Assembly: GCF_002160145.1 (NCBI RefSeq)
Contig: NZ_NFKA01000002.1
Span: 62,001-126,000 of the forward strand
Source of the DNA: Gemmiger sp. An194
GTDB taxonomy: Bacteria; Bacillota; Clostridia; Oscillospirales; Ruminococcaceae
DNA length: 64,000 bases
Reading direction: 5' to 3'
Shown: piece after piece, positions 52,601-60,078 of the stretch
Numbering within the stretch: position 1 is the first letter of the stretch
How the letters are laid out: the number at the start of each line of letters is the position of its first letter
Notes under the pieces: generated by a model
Databases searched by the model: none
Told to the model about the DNA's origin: nothing
Seen by the model: only the letters and a program-made list of their open reading frames with translations
Translations under genes and position numbers: made by a program

Positions 52601-52916
52601 AGTACACCAGATTCGGCCCCATGGACTGCAGCGCCCGGCGCACCAGCACCGCCCGGCCCGCGTCGGTGAGGGTGCGCACCGCCGCGCCGCCGTAGGCCTG
52701 CAGAATATCCTCGGCCAGGCTGGTGAAGCTGTAGCTGGTCACATAGCCGGACAGCTCGTCTCCCAGCAGCTGATACAGCCGCCCCTCGGTGGAGGAGGTG
52801 AACTGCTCGGGCACGATGAGCACGCTCTTTTCCCCCGCCAGCGCCCGGGTGCGGATGGTTTGTAACAAATGGCTCGACTTGCCGCTGCCGGACACTCCCA
52901 GCACCAGATGCAGCAT
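49668..52916 (-). CDS. addB: ATP-dependent helicase/nuclease subunit B
   Basis: A 1082-residue subunit of AddAB with an inactive helicase-like core, a Chi-scanning role in known homologues and its own nuclease domain. The N-terminal nucleotide loop is LGVSGSGKSSHL near residues 6-17. The nuclease motif VVDYKTGSKEFL is near 920. Iron-sulphur cysteines are placed as in the family: one in YYSCPFAYFLEYV near 760 and three in the last residues (NCKYCDYRSVCG). The ATG at 52916 has GGGAGGG; the open frame extends upstream through promoter DNA and is not coding. It precedes addA, the usual order. Confidence 0.95.
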   Translation of the reverse strand: MLHLVLGVSGSGKSSHLLQTIRTRALAGEKSVLIVPEQFTSSTEGRLYQLLGDELSGYVTSYSFTSLAEDILQAYGGAAVRTLTDAGRAVLVRRALQSMGPNLVYYSRHRRSAAFCEKCAETLDEFKSAGLSPRQLEELAQNTGHSSRKLGELAGIFAAYEALLEGSAMDPGDRVLAAAKALQPDFFAGRAVFIDEFDTFNAPKRRLLEAMLTMAEDVTVALCCDGLEDYEGGLGLFSGAKQMAAALRQLARKNSVPVAAPLVLDNDFRHSEAPDLARLNRLLSGQLEDPAPASETQLTLWQAPTRADEAKQVAAAIQALARQGVPYGKMAVICRDSENYLAPIRYEFRLAGIPLFCDEATTAEHAAPVRLVRALLALLRRGLCTDNLLAVAKTGLTSLTEPQLCALENYAYTWQLSAAQWRQPFTLSPAGFGANTLSEKAKKEQEEQLALAEEARAFLVDELDGFAARCKDLPASQVCAALYKRMQALGGEEAMGRMCAELKESEGIPAASEAVRVWNLTADLLNQMALLLGEEVLPAAELADLFELLVRSTDLGHIPQTLDQVIFTTAGRMRLDNPDWCFVLGLAEGEFPKAPGDKGLLTHAERESLMRQGVEMPDCFENRAIREQVCFYKALTAPAKGLWLSWAAGSAAMPVTSALAPVIECFSPKEPALERADLAATPAMALDLLGQSWDAESGETAALFQSLAEYRDEAEQGKLLNPVKQAAGAEPFAVHNTAAMKQLLGRELWLTPSRMERYYSCPFAYFLEYVLGAKPRKQAALTADQSGNLVHYILEQALRRAGEGFVDLSEEQVKALAAAIAEEYVQENMPGQARRFGYLVERLKKSAANLLLYIQAEQRQGSFVPVAFEKGIGTSPEDVPPVVLTTSTGETVRMVGKIDRVDAFEKNGNTWLRVVDYKTGSKEFLLEDVKNGLNCQMLVYLFTLTRNGGQQFADPAPAGVLYLMADPAPTRGSRQQAAKGLEYKVEGLVADEYAVIDAMDRERKGLFVPFKFDKDGTPKPGPALASLETLDGLRQELDGLVVQMAERLYAGQVAAEPIGHGKRKETNCKYCDYRSVCGHEDD

Positions 52917-52949
52917 GGCGATCCCTCCCTTTTGTGGTCTGTTCCCTTG

Positions 52950-52978
52950 ATTATAACACAGCGCCCCGCCCCCGCAAA
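52950..52978 (-). promoter_or_regulatory. Promoter of addBA
   Basis: TATAAT at 52955-52950 with an extended TG, and a weak TTTGCG 17 bases upstream, on the minus strand. It lies partly inside the tail of the transporter terminator. Confidence 0.5.
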
Positions 52979-53014
52979 ACAAAAAGCGGGCGCTCCATGC
53001 CGGGAGCGCCCGCT
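52974..53014 (-). terminator. Intrinsic terminator of the ilvD-BASS unit
   Basis: A perfect 12-base stem (53014-53003 with 52996-52985), 6-base loop, then TTTTTGTTTTG on the minus strand. Confidence 0.9.
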
Positions 53015-53035
53015 GAACATATTGATAAGGTAAGG

Positions 53036-54058
53036 TCAGGCGGTAGCAGTGGCAGCCTCCTGTGCGGGGGCGGCGGCCTGCTGAGCTTTCTGGGCCTTCT
53101 TCTCGGCGGCAGCGGCCATCAGGTTGGCCACGATGGAGCCGGAGATGTTGTGCCATACGCTGAACAGCGCGCCGGGAACTGTGGCCAGGGCCAGATCGGG
53201 GAAGACGGTGCCCGCCAGGCTGGTGGCCAGGCCGCTGTTCTGCATGCCCACCTCGATGGACAGCGCGTTGCACTTGGGATCGGACAGGCCCAGCAGCTTG
53301 CCCACGCCGTAGCCGCAGGCGTAGCCCAGAACGTTGTGCAGCATGACCACGCCCAGGATCAGCAGGCCATTGGCGAAAAGCTTGGCCTGGTTGCCGGAAA
53401 CCACCGCGCCCACGATGGTAACGATGGCGGCCACGCTCACCAGAGGCAGAACCTCCACGGCGGCCTGGGTGAACTTGCCGAAGAACTTGTTGACCACAAA
53501 GCCCAGGGCGATGGGGATCACCACCACCTGCACGATGCTCACGAACATGCTCACAGCATCCACGGAAACGGTCTCACGCAGGTACAGGTAGCTCAGCGCC
53601 GGGGTCAGGAAAGGAGCCAGGATGGTGGAGCAGGCGGTCATGCCAACGCTCAGGGCAACGTCGCCCTTGGCCAGGAAGGTCATCACATTGGAGGAGGTGC
53701 CGCCGGGGCAGGTGCCCACCAGCATCACGCCCACGGCCAGCTCGGGAGGCAGGTTGAACAGCTTGATGAGCAGGAAGGCCAGGAACGGCATGATAACGAA
53801 CTGAGCCGCGCAGCCCACCAGAACATCCTTCGGGCGGGTGAATACCACCTTGAAGTCCTCCAGCTTGAGGGTCAGGCCCATGCCGAACATGACCACCATC
53901 AGCAGGTTGTTCACGGTGACCAGACGGGTTGCCACGTTCCAGTCCTTGCCCACCCACAAAAAGCTTTCGGGTACAAAGAAGGCTAGGGCGGCCACCGCCA
54001 CCACGATGAAGGCCATGTACCGGCCCACAAATTTGCTCAGCTTTTTCAACGCGTTCAT
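53036..54058 (-). CDS. BASS family sodium-dependent transporter
   Basis: A 340-residue membrane protein of the bile acid:sodium symporter superfamily with about nine or ten helices. The sodium-site region GTCPGGTSSNVMTFLAKGD near residues 120-138 is the family's clearest signature; EVGMQNSGLA near 260 is the second crossover motif. The tail is Ala/Gln-rich (AAEKKAQKAQQAAAPAQ). Some bacterial BASS members (PanS, KdsS-like) move keto acids such as ketopantoate. Here it is 72 bases downstream of ilvD under the same isoleucine T-box, so a branched-chain keto acid or related carboxylate is a plausible substrate; that is inference. ATG follows GGGAGG. Confidence 0.87.
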   Translation of the reverse strand: MNALKKLSKFVGRYMAFIVVAVAALAFFVPESFLWVGKDWNVATRLVTVNNLLMVVMFGMGLTLKLEDFKVVFTRPKDVLVGCAAQFVIMPFLAFLLIKLFNLPPELAVGVMLVGTCPGGTSSNVMTFLAKGDVALSVGMTACSTILAPFLTPALSYLYLRETVSVDAVSMFVSIVQVVVIPIALGFVVNKFFGKFTQAAVEVLPLVSVAAIVTIVGAVVSGNQAKLFANGLLILGVVMLHNVLGYACGYGVGKLLGLSDPKCNALSIEVGMQNSGLATSLAGTVFPDLALATVPGALFSVWHNISGSIVANLMAAAAEKKAQKAQQAAAPAQEAATATA

Positions 54059-54129
54059 TGTTTCGTTCCTCCCTGTTGTTTCACACACAATTTTGCAAAA
54101 TTTCCGCAAGAAATTATTGTCTCAACGAA

Positions 54130-55788
54130 TTATTTGAGCACCGCGCCGGTGTTTGCGCTGCTCACCAGACGGGCGTAACGGCCCAGCCAGCCGGTGGTGA
54201 TGCGGGGGGCGGGGGCCTTCCAGTTTGCACGGCGGCGCTCCAGCTCCTCATCGCTCACCTTCAGCTCCACCTTACCGGCGGGGATGTCGATGGAAATGGT
54301 GTCGCCCTCCTCGATCAGGGCGATCTCGCCGCCCTGGGCGGCCTCCGGGCTCACATGGCCGATGGATGCACCGCGGGATGCGCCGGAGAAACGGCCGTCG
54401 GTGATCAGGGCCACGGTCTTGTCCAGCTTCATGCCCGCCAGTGCGCTGGTGGGGTTGAGCATCTCCCGCATGCCGGGGCCACCCTTGGGGCCCTCGTACC
54501 GGATGACCACCACATCGCCGGGGTGGATCTGGCCCGCATAGATGGCGGCAATGGCCTCGTCCTCACTGTCGAACACCCGGGCCGGACCTTCATGCGCCAG
54601 CATCTCGGGGGCAACGGCGCTGCGCTTGACCACGCAGCCGTCCTTTGCGATGTTGCCCCAGAGCACCGCGATGCCGCCGGTGGTGCTGTAGGGGTTGTCC
54701 ATGGGGCGGATGGCGGAGGGGTCCCGGTTTTCGGCCCCGGCCAAATTCTCGCCCAGGGTCTTGCCGGTGACGGTGGGCAGTTCGGTATGGAGCAGGCCCG
54801 CGTCCGCCAGCTGCTTCATCACCGCCTGCACGCCGCCCGCGGCGTACAGGTCCTCAATGTGGGTGGGGCCTGCCGGAGCCAGGTGGCAGAGGTTGGGCAC
54901 CTTGGCGCTGACCGCGTTGATGGTGGCCAGGTCCATGGGAACGCCCGCCTCGTTGGCAATAGCCAGCAGGTGCAGCACGCTGTTGGTGCTGCAGCCCAGG
55001 GCCATATCGGTGGCCAGGGCGTTTTCAAAGGCGGCGGGGGTGAGGATGTCCCGGGGGCAGAGATTCTGCTCCACCAGCTTCATCACCTGCATGCCCGCGT
55101 GCTTTGCCAGCTGGGTGCGGGCGGAGTAGACCGCCGGAATCGTTCCGTTGCCGGGCAGCGCCATGCCGATGGCCTCGCTCAGGCAGTTCATGCTGTTGGC
55201 GGTGTACATACCCGCGCAGCTGCCGCAGCCGGGGCAGGTGTTCTTGGTGAAGTCGTCCAGGGTGGCATCGTCGATCATGCCCGCCTTGTAGCTGCCCACC
55301 GCCTCGAACATCTGGGACAGGCTCACCTTCCGCTGGCCCTGACGGCCCGCCAGCATGGGGCCGCCGCTCACCAGAATGGAGGGAATGTTCAGCCGGGCCG
55401 CGGCCATCAGCATGCCGGGGACGATCTTGTCGCAGTTGGGCACCAGCACCAGGCCGTCGAAGCAATGGGCCAGGGTCATGGTCTCCACCGAGTCGGCAAT
55501 CAGCTCGCGGCTGGGCAGCGAGTACTTCATGCCGGTGTGCCCCATGGCGATGCCGTCGCACACGCCGATGGCCGGTACCAGCACCGGGGTGCCGCCCGCC
55601 ATGCGCACGCCGTCCTTCACCGCCTGGGCCAGCTTGTCCAGGTGGGAGTGGCCGGGCACGATCTCGCTGAAGGCGCTCACCACGCCGATGAGCGGCCGGT
55701 CCAGTTCCTCGTCGGTGTAGCCCAATGCGTAGAACAGGCTGCGGTTGGGGGTGCGCTCGGCACCCTTTTTCACGTTGTCACTTCTCAT
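54130..55788 (-). CDS. ilvD: Dihydroxy-acid dehydratase
   Basis: A 552-residue iron-sulphur enzyme that makes the 2-keto acid precursors of isoleucine and valine. Cluster cysteines are found in [11 protein letters not shown] near residue 115 and [16 protein letters not shown] near 185; GHVSPEA with [14 protein letters not shown] near 465 is the active-site end. Length is typical (about 555). ATG follows AAAGGGG. The gene is preceded by a complete T-box leader, so expression rises when tRNA-Ile is uncharged. No other ilv or leu gene is in the window. Confidence 0.97.
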   Translation of the reverse strand: MRSDNVKKGAERTPNRSLFYALGYTDEELDRPLIGVVSAFSEIVPGHSHLDKLAQAVKDGVRMAGGTPVLVPAIGVCDGIAMGHTGMKYSLPSRELIADSVETMTLAHCFDGLVLVPNCDKIVPGMLMAAARLNIPSILVSGGPMLAGRQGQRKVSLSQMFEAVGSYKAGMIDDATLDDFTKNTCPGCGSCAGMYTANSMNCLSEAIGMALPGNGTIPAVYSARTQLAKHAGMQVMKLVEQNLCPRDILTPAAFENALATDMALGCSTNSVLHLLAIANEAGVPMDLATINAVSAKVPNLCHLAPAGPTHIEDLYAAGGVQAVMKQLADAGLLHTELPTVTGKTLGENLAGAENRDPSAIRPMDNPYSTTGGIAVLWGNIAKDGCVVKRSAVAPEMLAHEGPARVFDSEDEAIAAIYAGQIHPGDVVVIRYEGPKGGPGMREMLNPTSALAGMKLDKTVALITDGRFSGASRGASIGHVSPEAAQGGEIALIEEGDTISIDIPAGKVELKVSDEELERRRANWKAPAPRITTGWLGRYARLVSSANTGAVLK

Positions 55789-55823
55789 GGTTCCAAATCC
55801 CCTTTATCGTAAAATCAAAATAA

Positions 55824-55880
55824 AAAAGCCTTTGTCTTTCGCACTCGAATTTTGCTCGAATGCAAGAGACAAAGGCTTTT
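55824..55880 (-). terminator. T-box terminator hairpin
   Basis: Stem of 14 bases (55880-55867 with 55837-55824) plus a paired inner segment, then TTTTTTATTTT on the minus strand. The 5' side can alternatively pair with the T-box region as an antiterminator. Confidence 0.9.
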
Positions 55881-56160
55881 GAAAGCGCTCTGCGGTACCA
55901 CTCTTGTTGCCCCGCCAAATGGCGAAGCCACCTCATGCCCGGACTCCCCGATTTTTCCAAACCGGTTCTAACCAGACGGCGGGATAACGGTTGCCTTCCG
56001 TCCGCGTTTACTCGCGCCCCGAAGGGCCTTTCAGGCGGCAGCTCAGAGGTGATTGTTCCCCCGGCCTTGATCGCGCTGCCTCGCACCAACCGGCAGTTCT
56101 CTGGGCGCAGTGCACAGGGTACTTTTCCTCTTCATTGCTTTTGCGTGTTGAATTGTCGTT
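55824..56160 (-). promoter_or_regulatory. T-box leader of ilvD, isoleucine (AUC) specifier
   Basis: Read on the minus strand, the leader contains AAGAGG-AAAAGTA at the base of stem I, the distal GGTTGGTG loop, a specifier region GGAACA-ATC-ACCTCTGAGC, an AACCGTTATC segment, the T-box AAGAGTGGTACCGC and the terminator. The triplet directly before ACC in the specifier loop is AUC, for isoleucine. The T-box bulge UGGU matches a tRNA ending in ACCA, as tRNA-Ile does. Together with the downstream 5' region this fills most of the 571-base gap between ilvD and the HD-domain gene. Confidence 0.9.
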
Positions 56161-56166
56161 GTGACC

Positions 56167-56194
56167 ATTATAGCACCGTTTGCGCGGTTGTCAA
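56167..56194 (-). promoter_or_regulatory. Sigma-A promoter of the ilvD T-box transcript
   Basis: A perfect TTGACA at 56194-56189, 16-base spacer, perfect TATAAT at 56172-56167 with extended TG. Transcription should start near 56160. Confidence 0.85.
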
Positions 56195-56264
56195 GCGGTT
56201 TTTGTCTGATTATTTTGAATAAATTCACGCCGATTTGTTTGAATTTATTCGTGCATCCCGTACT

Positions 56265-56292
56265 TTGCAGCCGGACTTTTTTCTGCTACAAT
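56265..56292 (+). promoter_or_regulatory. Probable promoter of the HD-domain gene
   Basis: TACAAT at 56287-56292 with an extended TG and TTTGCA at 56265-56270, 16-base spacer. The start codon is about 68 bases downstream. Confidence 0.5.
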
Positions 56293-56359
56293 AACAAAAA
56301 AACACCGTGCCCGGGACTTTGCGCCCTGTGCACGGCATCGAGAAATGAGGTTGATTCAA

Positions 56360-56932
56360 ATGGCAGGTTTGGCGATGGAACGCGCCAAAGAGCTGCTGCA
56401 CAGCACCACCACCGAGGCGCACCTGTTTGAGCACGCCATCGGCGTGAGTGCCGCCATGGGAGCCATGGCCCGCCACTTCGGCGAGGACGCGGCCTACTGG
56501 CAGGCGGTGGGCTATCTGCACGACTACGATTACGAGCAATACCCCGAAGAGCACCTGAAGCACACCGAGGAGCCACTGCGCACCGCCGGGGTGGACGAGG
56601 AGAGCATCCGGGCGATTCTGGCCCACGGCTACGGCCTTTGCAGCGATGTGGAGCCGCACACCTCCATGGAGAAGAGCCTGTTCACGGTGGACGAGCTCAC
56701 CGGCCTGATCGGTGCCACCGCACGCATGCGGCCGGGCGGACTTTCCGATCTGGAGGCCTCCAGCGTGAAGAAGAAATTCAAGGACAAAAAGTTCGCCGCC
56801 AAGATCGACCGGGCGGTGATCAAGCAGGGCTGCGAGATGCTGGGCATGGAACTGGGCGATGTGATCGAGCTGTGCATCCAGGGCATGCGCGAGCAGATGG
56901 ACGCGCTGGGCCTTGGCCCCAAGGAGGGCTGA
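56360..56932 (+). CDS. HD-domain hydrolase, substrate unknown
   Basis: A 190-residue HD-superfamily protein. His and the HD pair are in TEAHLFEHAIGV near residue 18-25 and VGYLHDYDYEQYP near 48-60, followed by HGYGLCSDVEP near 87 with another His. The rest is helical and ends in a Lys-rich and then acidic stretch. Such single-domain HD proteins in Clostridia are annotated only as hydrolases; nucleotide phosphohydrolase activity is likely but not shown. The ATG at 56360 follows GAGG with 9 bases of spacing; the ATG five codons earlier lies on the ribosome site. Confidence 0.8.
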   Translation: MAGLAMERAKELLHSTTTEAHLFEHAIGVSAAMGAMARHFGEDAAYWQAVGYLHDYDYEQYPEEHLKHTEEPLRTAGVDEESIRAILAHGYGLCSDVEPHTSMEKSLFTVDELTGLIGATARMRPGGLSDLEASSVKKKFKDKKFAAKIDRAVIKQGCEMLGMELGDVIELCIQGMREQMDALGLGPKEG

Positions 56933-56966
56933 GCCAGCCCGCTTTTTTCAAATTGCAACGGCAGAG

Positions 56967-57001
56967 AAAGGGCCGGTATCCCGCTGGGATACCGGCCCTT
57001 T
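56967..57001. terminator. Bidirectional terminator between HD and LRR genes
   Basis: A perfect 16-base stem (56967-56982 with 56986-57001), 3-base loop, T-rich on both sides. Confidence 0.88.
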
Positions 57002-57008
57002 GCTTTGG

Positions 57009-57407
57009 TTATTTGGGTTTGCGGATCAGCGTCCAGGCCAGCGCCAGAACGCCGGCGGAGGCAGCTGCACCTGCTGCAATCAGCAGCGGCAGGCGCACCG
57101 TCAGGCTGGTCAGTCGGTTGTCGGAGGCATTCAGGCTTTTCAGCGTCTGATTTGCGTTCACATCCAGCTCGGTGAGCTGGTTTCCCCGGCAGTTCAGGCT
57201 CTCCAGCTGGGTGAAATACCCGATGCCCTGCAGGCTGGCAATGCCCTGATTGCTCACATCCATGACGGTCACAGCCTGCGGCTCGGCAGCATCCGCATGG
57301 ACCGTGGCCGGAAGCTCCTGTGCGAAGGCGGAAACCGGCACCGATGCTGCCAGCATCATCAACGCGGCCAGCAGGCACAGACCCCGGCGCAAGTCATTCA
57401 TTTTCAT
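57009..57407 (-). CDS. Short leucine-rich-repeat protein with signal peptide and C-terminal membrane anchor
   Basis: A 132-residue secreted or surface protein. Residues 1-30 are a signal peptide (basic MKMNDLRR, hydrophobic LLAALMMLAASV, possible cleavage after AFA). Residues about 45-103 hold two to three leucine-rich repeats (SLQGIGYFTQLESLNCRGN, then LKSLNASDNRLTSL). A helix at about 106-126 followed by RKPK looks like a membrane anchor. This is far smaller than BspA-type LRR surface proteins, which suggests either a remnant or a small receptor. ATG follows GGGAGG by 11 bases. I do not know its role. Confidence 0.66.
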   Translation of the reverse strand: MKMNDLRRGLCLLAALMMLAASVPVSAFAQELPATVHADAAEPQAVTVMDVSNQGIASLQGIGYFTQLESLNCRGNQLTELDVNANQTLKSLNASDNRLTSLTVRLPLLIAAGAAASAGVLALAWTLIRKPK

Positions 57408-57522
57408 GGAATGATCAACCTCCCTTTGCTTTGGTAAGCGCTAAACAGTAATTTTTCCTTCTATCCAACAGATTCTATCACCACATCATTAACCTATTAA
57501 TACAAAATGAATAAAACCGTCA

Positions 57523-57575
57523 AAACCACAAAAAAGCAGGACCTTCCCCTGTACAGATTGAGGAAAGTCCTACTT
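57523..57575 (-). terminator. Intrinsic terminator after the peptidoglycan-binding protein
   Basis: A 14-base stem with G-T pairs (57575-57562 with 57547-57534) and on the minus strand TTTTTTGTGG; TTTTTAT follows on the plus strand too. Confidence 0.78.
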
Positions 57576-57601
57576 TTTATCCGGTATTTACCGCTTCTGG
57601 G

Positions 57602-58387
57602 TCAGCCCAACTGCTGGTTGAACACCGTAATCAGGCGGCTCCAGGTGGCGGTGCCCACCTTGCCGTCCGCCGTCAGGCCCTGCTGGCCCTGGAAAGCCAC
57701 CACCGACTTTTTGGTGCCGGAACCGAAGTTGCCGTCCACCGTCAGCTGGGGAAGGCCCGAAACACCGTTCAGGTAGCTCTGCAAAAAGCGTACCCAGTCG
57801 CCGCGGCTGCCCTGCTGCATCACGTAGCCCACATACCGGGTGACCACCTTGGGCGGATTCCCGGCCCGCACAGCCTCATACACCTTGGCCAGCCCGGCAA
57901 AGGTATTTTTGCCCAGCAGCGCGTCGGCGGTGAGGCCGAACTGGGGCTGGAACCGGCGCAGCGCCGCCGAGGTGCCGCTGCCGAACACACCGTCCGCCGA
58001 GATGCTCTGGATGCCGGTGTACACCTTGCTCAGAGCCGCCAGCTTCTGCTGCATGCTTTTCACCACCGCACCCCGCGCACCGGGAGCCGCCACGATGCCC
58101 GGGTAGATCTCGCCCGCGCCGTAGATGCCCGCGTACTGGGTGTACAAAGCGTTCCAGGTGTTCTGGCCGGTCATGCCGTCCACGGTCAGCCCGGCCATGG
58201 TCTGGAACTGCTTCACCGCCTGCGCCGTGGCCCCGCCGTACTGGCCGTCCACCTTGACGCTCTGGATCTGAGGCCATTGCTTGCGGATGCCGTTCAGCCA
58301 GGTCTGTACCTGGGCCGAGTCCGGCCCTCTGCTTCCGTTTTGCAGCACCGTTCTGAAGTACGGGGGCACTGCTGTGATTGTTGCCAT
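57602..58387 (-). CDS. Protein of three peptidoglycan-binding domains
   Basis: A 261-residue protein made almost wholly of three PG_binding_1 domains. Their conserved D-G-x-(F/Y)-G-x-G/A-T signatures are at about residues 46 (VDGQYGGAT), 130 (ADGVFGSGT) and 225 (VDGNFGSGT), each with a following QxxxGLTxDGxxGxxT segment. There is no signal peptide and no catalytic domain, so export and role are unclear; a spore-coat or cortex role fits its position 53 bases downstream of spoIIR, but this is inference. The ATG at 58387 has AAGGAGGG upstream; a longer frame is not supported. Confidence 0.85.
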   Translation of the reverse strand: MATITAVPPYFRTVLQNGSRGPDSAQVQTWLNGIRKQWPQIQSVKVDGQYGGATAQAVKQFQTMAGLTVDGMTGQNTWNALYTQYAGIYGAGEIYPGIVAAPGARGAVVKSMQQKLAALSKVYTGIQSISADGVFGSGTSAALRRFQPQFGLTADALLGKNTFAGLAKVYEAVRAGNPPKVVTRYVGYVMQQGSRGDWVRFLQSYLNGVSGLPQLTVDGNFGSGTKKSVVAFQGQQGLTADGKVGTATWSRLITVFNQQLG

Positions 58388-58440
58388 ATCTGCATCCCTC
58401 CTTGCGCCATTGTATGCACAGGGGTTCCGGGATGTTCCTC

Positions 58441-59079
58441 TCAATTTTCGTGCAGCCATTCCTCCAGCCGTTCCACTGCCTCCAGGGCGGCAAAGCGGAC
58501 CTCGTAGCCCCGGCTGTTTTCCAGAATCTCCTGCTGGGCCGCCTCAGGGTATTCGGCGGGCTGGGCGGCGGAAAGGCAGAGCGCCGGGTAAAGCACACAG
58601 AACCAGTTGCGGCCCGCGTGGTCCCCCAGCTCCACCCGCAGTGCGTCGTATCGGCCGGCGGGCAGAGTGAAGTCCTCGTAGGCGGTGGTGGGGAAATACA
58701 TGTTGGTCACATAGACCCGCACCGCCTGGTCGCTGCCCTCTTCGCGCACCACCCGCTCGGCCGCGCGCTGGAAATCTTCCAGATGGGCCCGGGCGGTTTC
58801 CAGGGCGGCCTGCTGGTCCGGCAGACCGGCGAACAGGGTCTGGGCGGTTTCCAGCACCGCGTCCCGCACCAGCAGCTTGAGGGCCTGGTCCGCCTCACTG
58901 TTGGAGTTGGCCTGCACGTGCAGGCGCAGGGTGTCCTGCCGCAGGGAGGCGCAGGCCGCCGAGAAGGGGCCCAGCCAGCCGCTCACGGCAATGGCCAGCA
59001 CCAGCCCGGCAGCCAGGGCCGCGTGGGCCATCCAGCTTGATTCATTCTTTTTAAGTACAGCAGAAAACATAAAACGCAC
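58441..59079 (-). CDS. spoIIR: Stage II sporulation protein R
   Basis: A 212-residue secreted signalling protein. In Bacillus it is made in the forespore and triggers SpoIIGA to process pro-sigma-E in the mother cell. A transmembrane or signal helix is at about 19-36, and the family blocks LRLHVQANSNSEADQ near 52-66, VRDAVLETA near 71, YEDFTLPAGRYDALRVELGD near 133-152 and WFCVLYPALCL near 157-167 are clear. The start is GTG at 59079 after AAGGA, or ATG at 59070; the two differ by three residues. It implies that the organism or a recent ancestor could form spores. The following gene is the PG-binding protein. Confidence 0.93.
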   Translation of the reverse strand: MRFMFSAVLKKNESSWMAHAALAAGLVLAIAVSGWLGPFSAACASLRQDTLRLHVQANSNSEADQALKLLVRDAVLETAQTLFAGLPDQQAALETARAHLEDFQRAAERVVREEGSDQAVRVYVTNMYFPTTAYEDFTLPAGRYDALRVELGDHAGRNWFCVLYPALCLSAAQPAEYPEAAQQEILENSRGYEVRFAALEAVERLEEWLHEN

Positions 59080-59129
59080 ATCCTTTCCTTGGCAGCTTCT
59101 GCCAATAGAATGGGCGTGCGTTCTGATTT

Positions 59130-60065
59130 TTATTCCGCGGGCTGGGATTTCTGCTCGGGATTTTTCCCGCCCTTGTTTCGGATCGGAGTCGGGCGGCGGC
59201 CGGGAACCACACGGGCACCCCAGCGGTCCGGCTGAGCCAGATAGACCTGGCTGTACTGCCTGCGCAGTGCATCGGCGGCCCGCTTTGCGGCGGCTTCGTC
59301 GTCAAACACGCCGAACACTGCCGCGCCGCTGCCGGTCATCAGGCTGGCCAGCGCGCCGTTCTCGTTCAGCAGCTGCTTGATGGCCGGGGTCTCCTTGGCA
59401 CCGCTGCATTCCTCCAGCGCGTTGCCGCTGGCGGCGCACAGGGCGTTCAGGTCTCCCGCCTTCACCGCTGCCTCAGCGGCGGCGGAATCCGGGTGGACGC
59501 TGCTGCCCACCTCATCGTAACGGGCGAAGGCCTCGGGGGTGCTCACGCCCACGCTGGGCATGACCACCACGAACCAGCAGTCCGGGCAGGGGGGCAGGGG
59601 CTTGAGGATATCACCGATGCCCTGCACCCGGCAGGTGCCGCCCAGAATGGCAAAGGGCACATCCGCGCCGATGGTGGCGCCGATGGCGCACAGCTCGGTG
59701 ATGGACAATTTGGCCCCGTACAGCTCGTTCATGCCCACCAGCACGGCGGCGGCGTCGGCGCTGCCGCCCGCCATACCCGCCCGCACGGGAGTGGCCTTGT
59801 GGATCTCGATCTCCACCCCGGCCAGCAGGCCGGTGTAGTGGAAGAAGGCCAGCGCCGCCTTGTAGGCGGTGTTCTTTTCATTGGCCGGGATGCGGCTGCC
59901 GGGCAGGCGCAGAATCAGATCCCGGCTTTTTTTCAGCACCACCCGCTCGTGCAGGGTGATGGTCTGCATGATCATATCCAGCGCGTGGTAGCCGCCGGGC
60001 AAAAGGCCGGTCACGTCCAGCGTCAGGTTCAGCTTGGCCGGGGCCAGCACGGTTACCTGTTTCAT
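59130..60065 (-). CDS. ispE: 4-diphosphocytidyl-2-C-methyl-D-erythritol kinase
   Basis: A 311-residue GHMP kinase of the non-mevalonate isoprenoid pathway. PAKLNLTLDVTGLLPGGYH near residue 9-27 is the substrate-side motif, the ATP loop is VRAGMAGGSADAAA near 93-106 and the third motif is SLMTGSGAAVFGVF near 240-253. The last 20 residues are a basic extension beyond the usual end. ATG follows GAGGTG. It begins 13 bases after the DUF362 gene, so it belongs to the Lrp-aminotransferase operon. Confidence 0.95.
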   Translation of the reverse strand: MKQVTVLAPAKLNLTLDVTGLLPGGYHALDMIMQTITLHERVVLKKSRDLILRLPGSRIPANEKNTAYKAALAFFHYTGLLAGVEIEIHKATPVRAGMAGGSADAAAVLVGMNELYGAKLSITELCAIGATIGADVPFAILGGTCRVQGIGDILKPLPPCPDCWFVVVMPSVGVSTPEAFARYDEVGSSVHPDSAAAEAAVKAGDLNALCAASGNALEECSGAKETPAIKQLLNENGALASLMTGSGAAVFGVFDDEAAAKRAADALRRQYSQVYLAQPDRWGARVVPGRRPTPIRNKGGKNPEQKSQPAE

Positions 60066-60078
60066 GGCTCACACCTCG

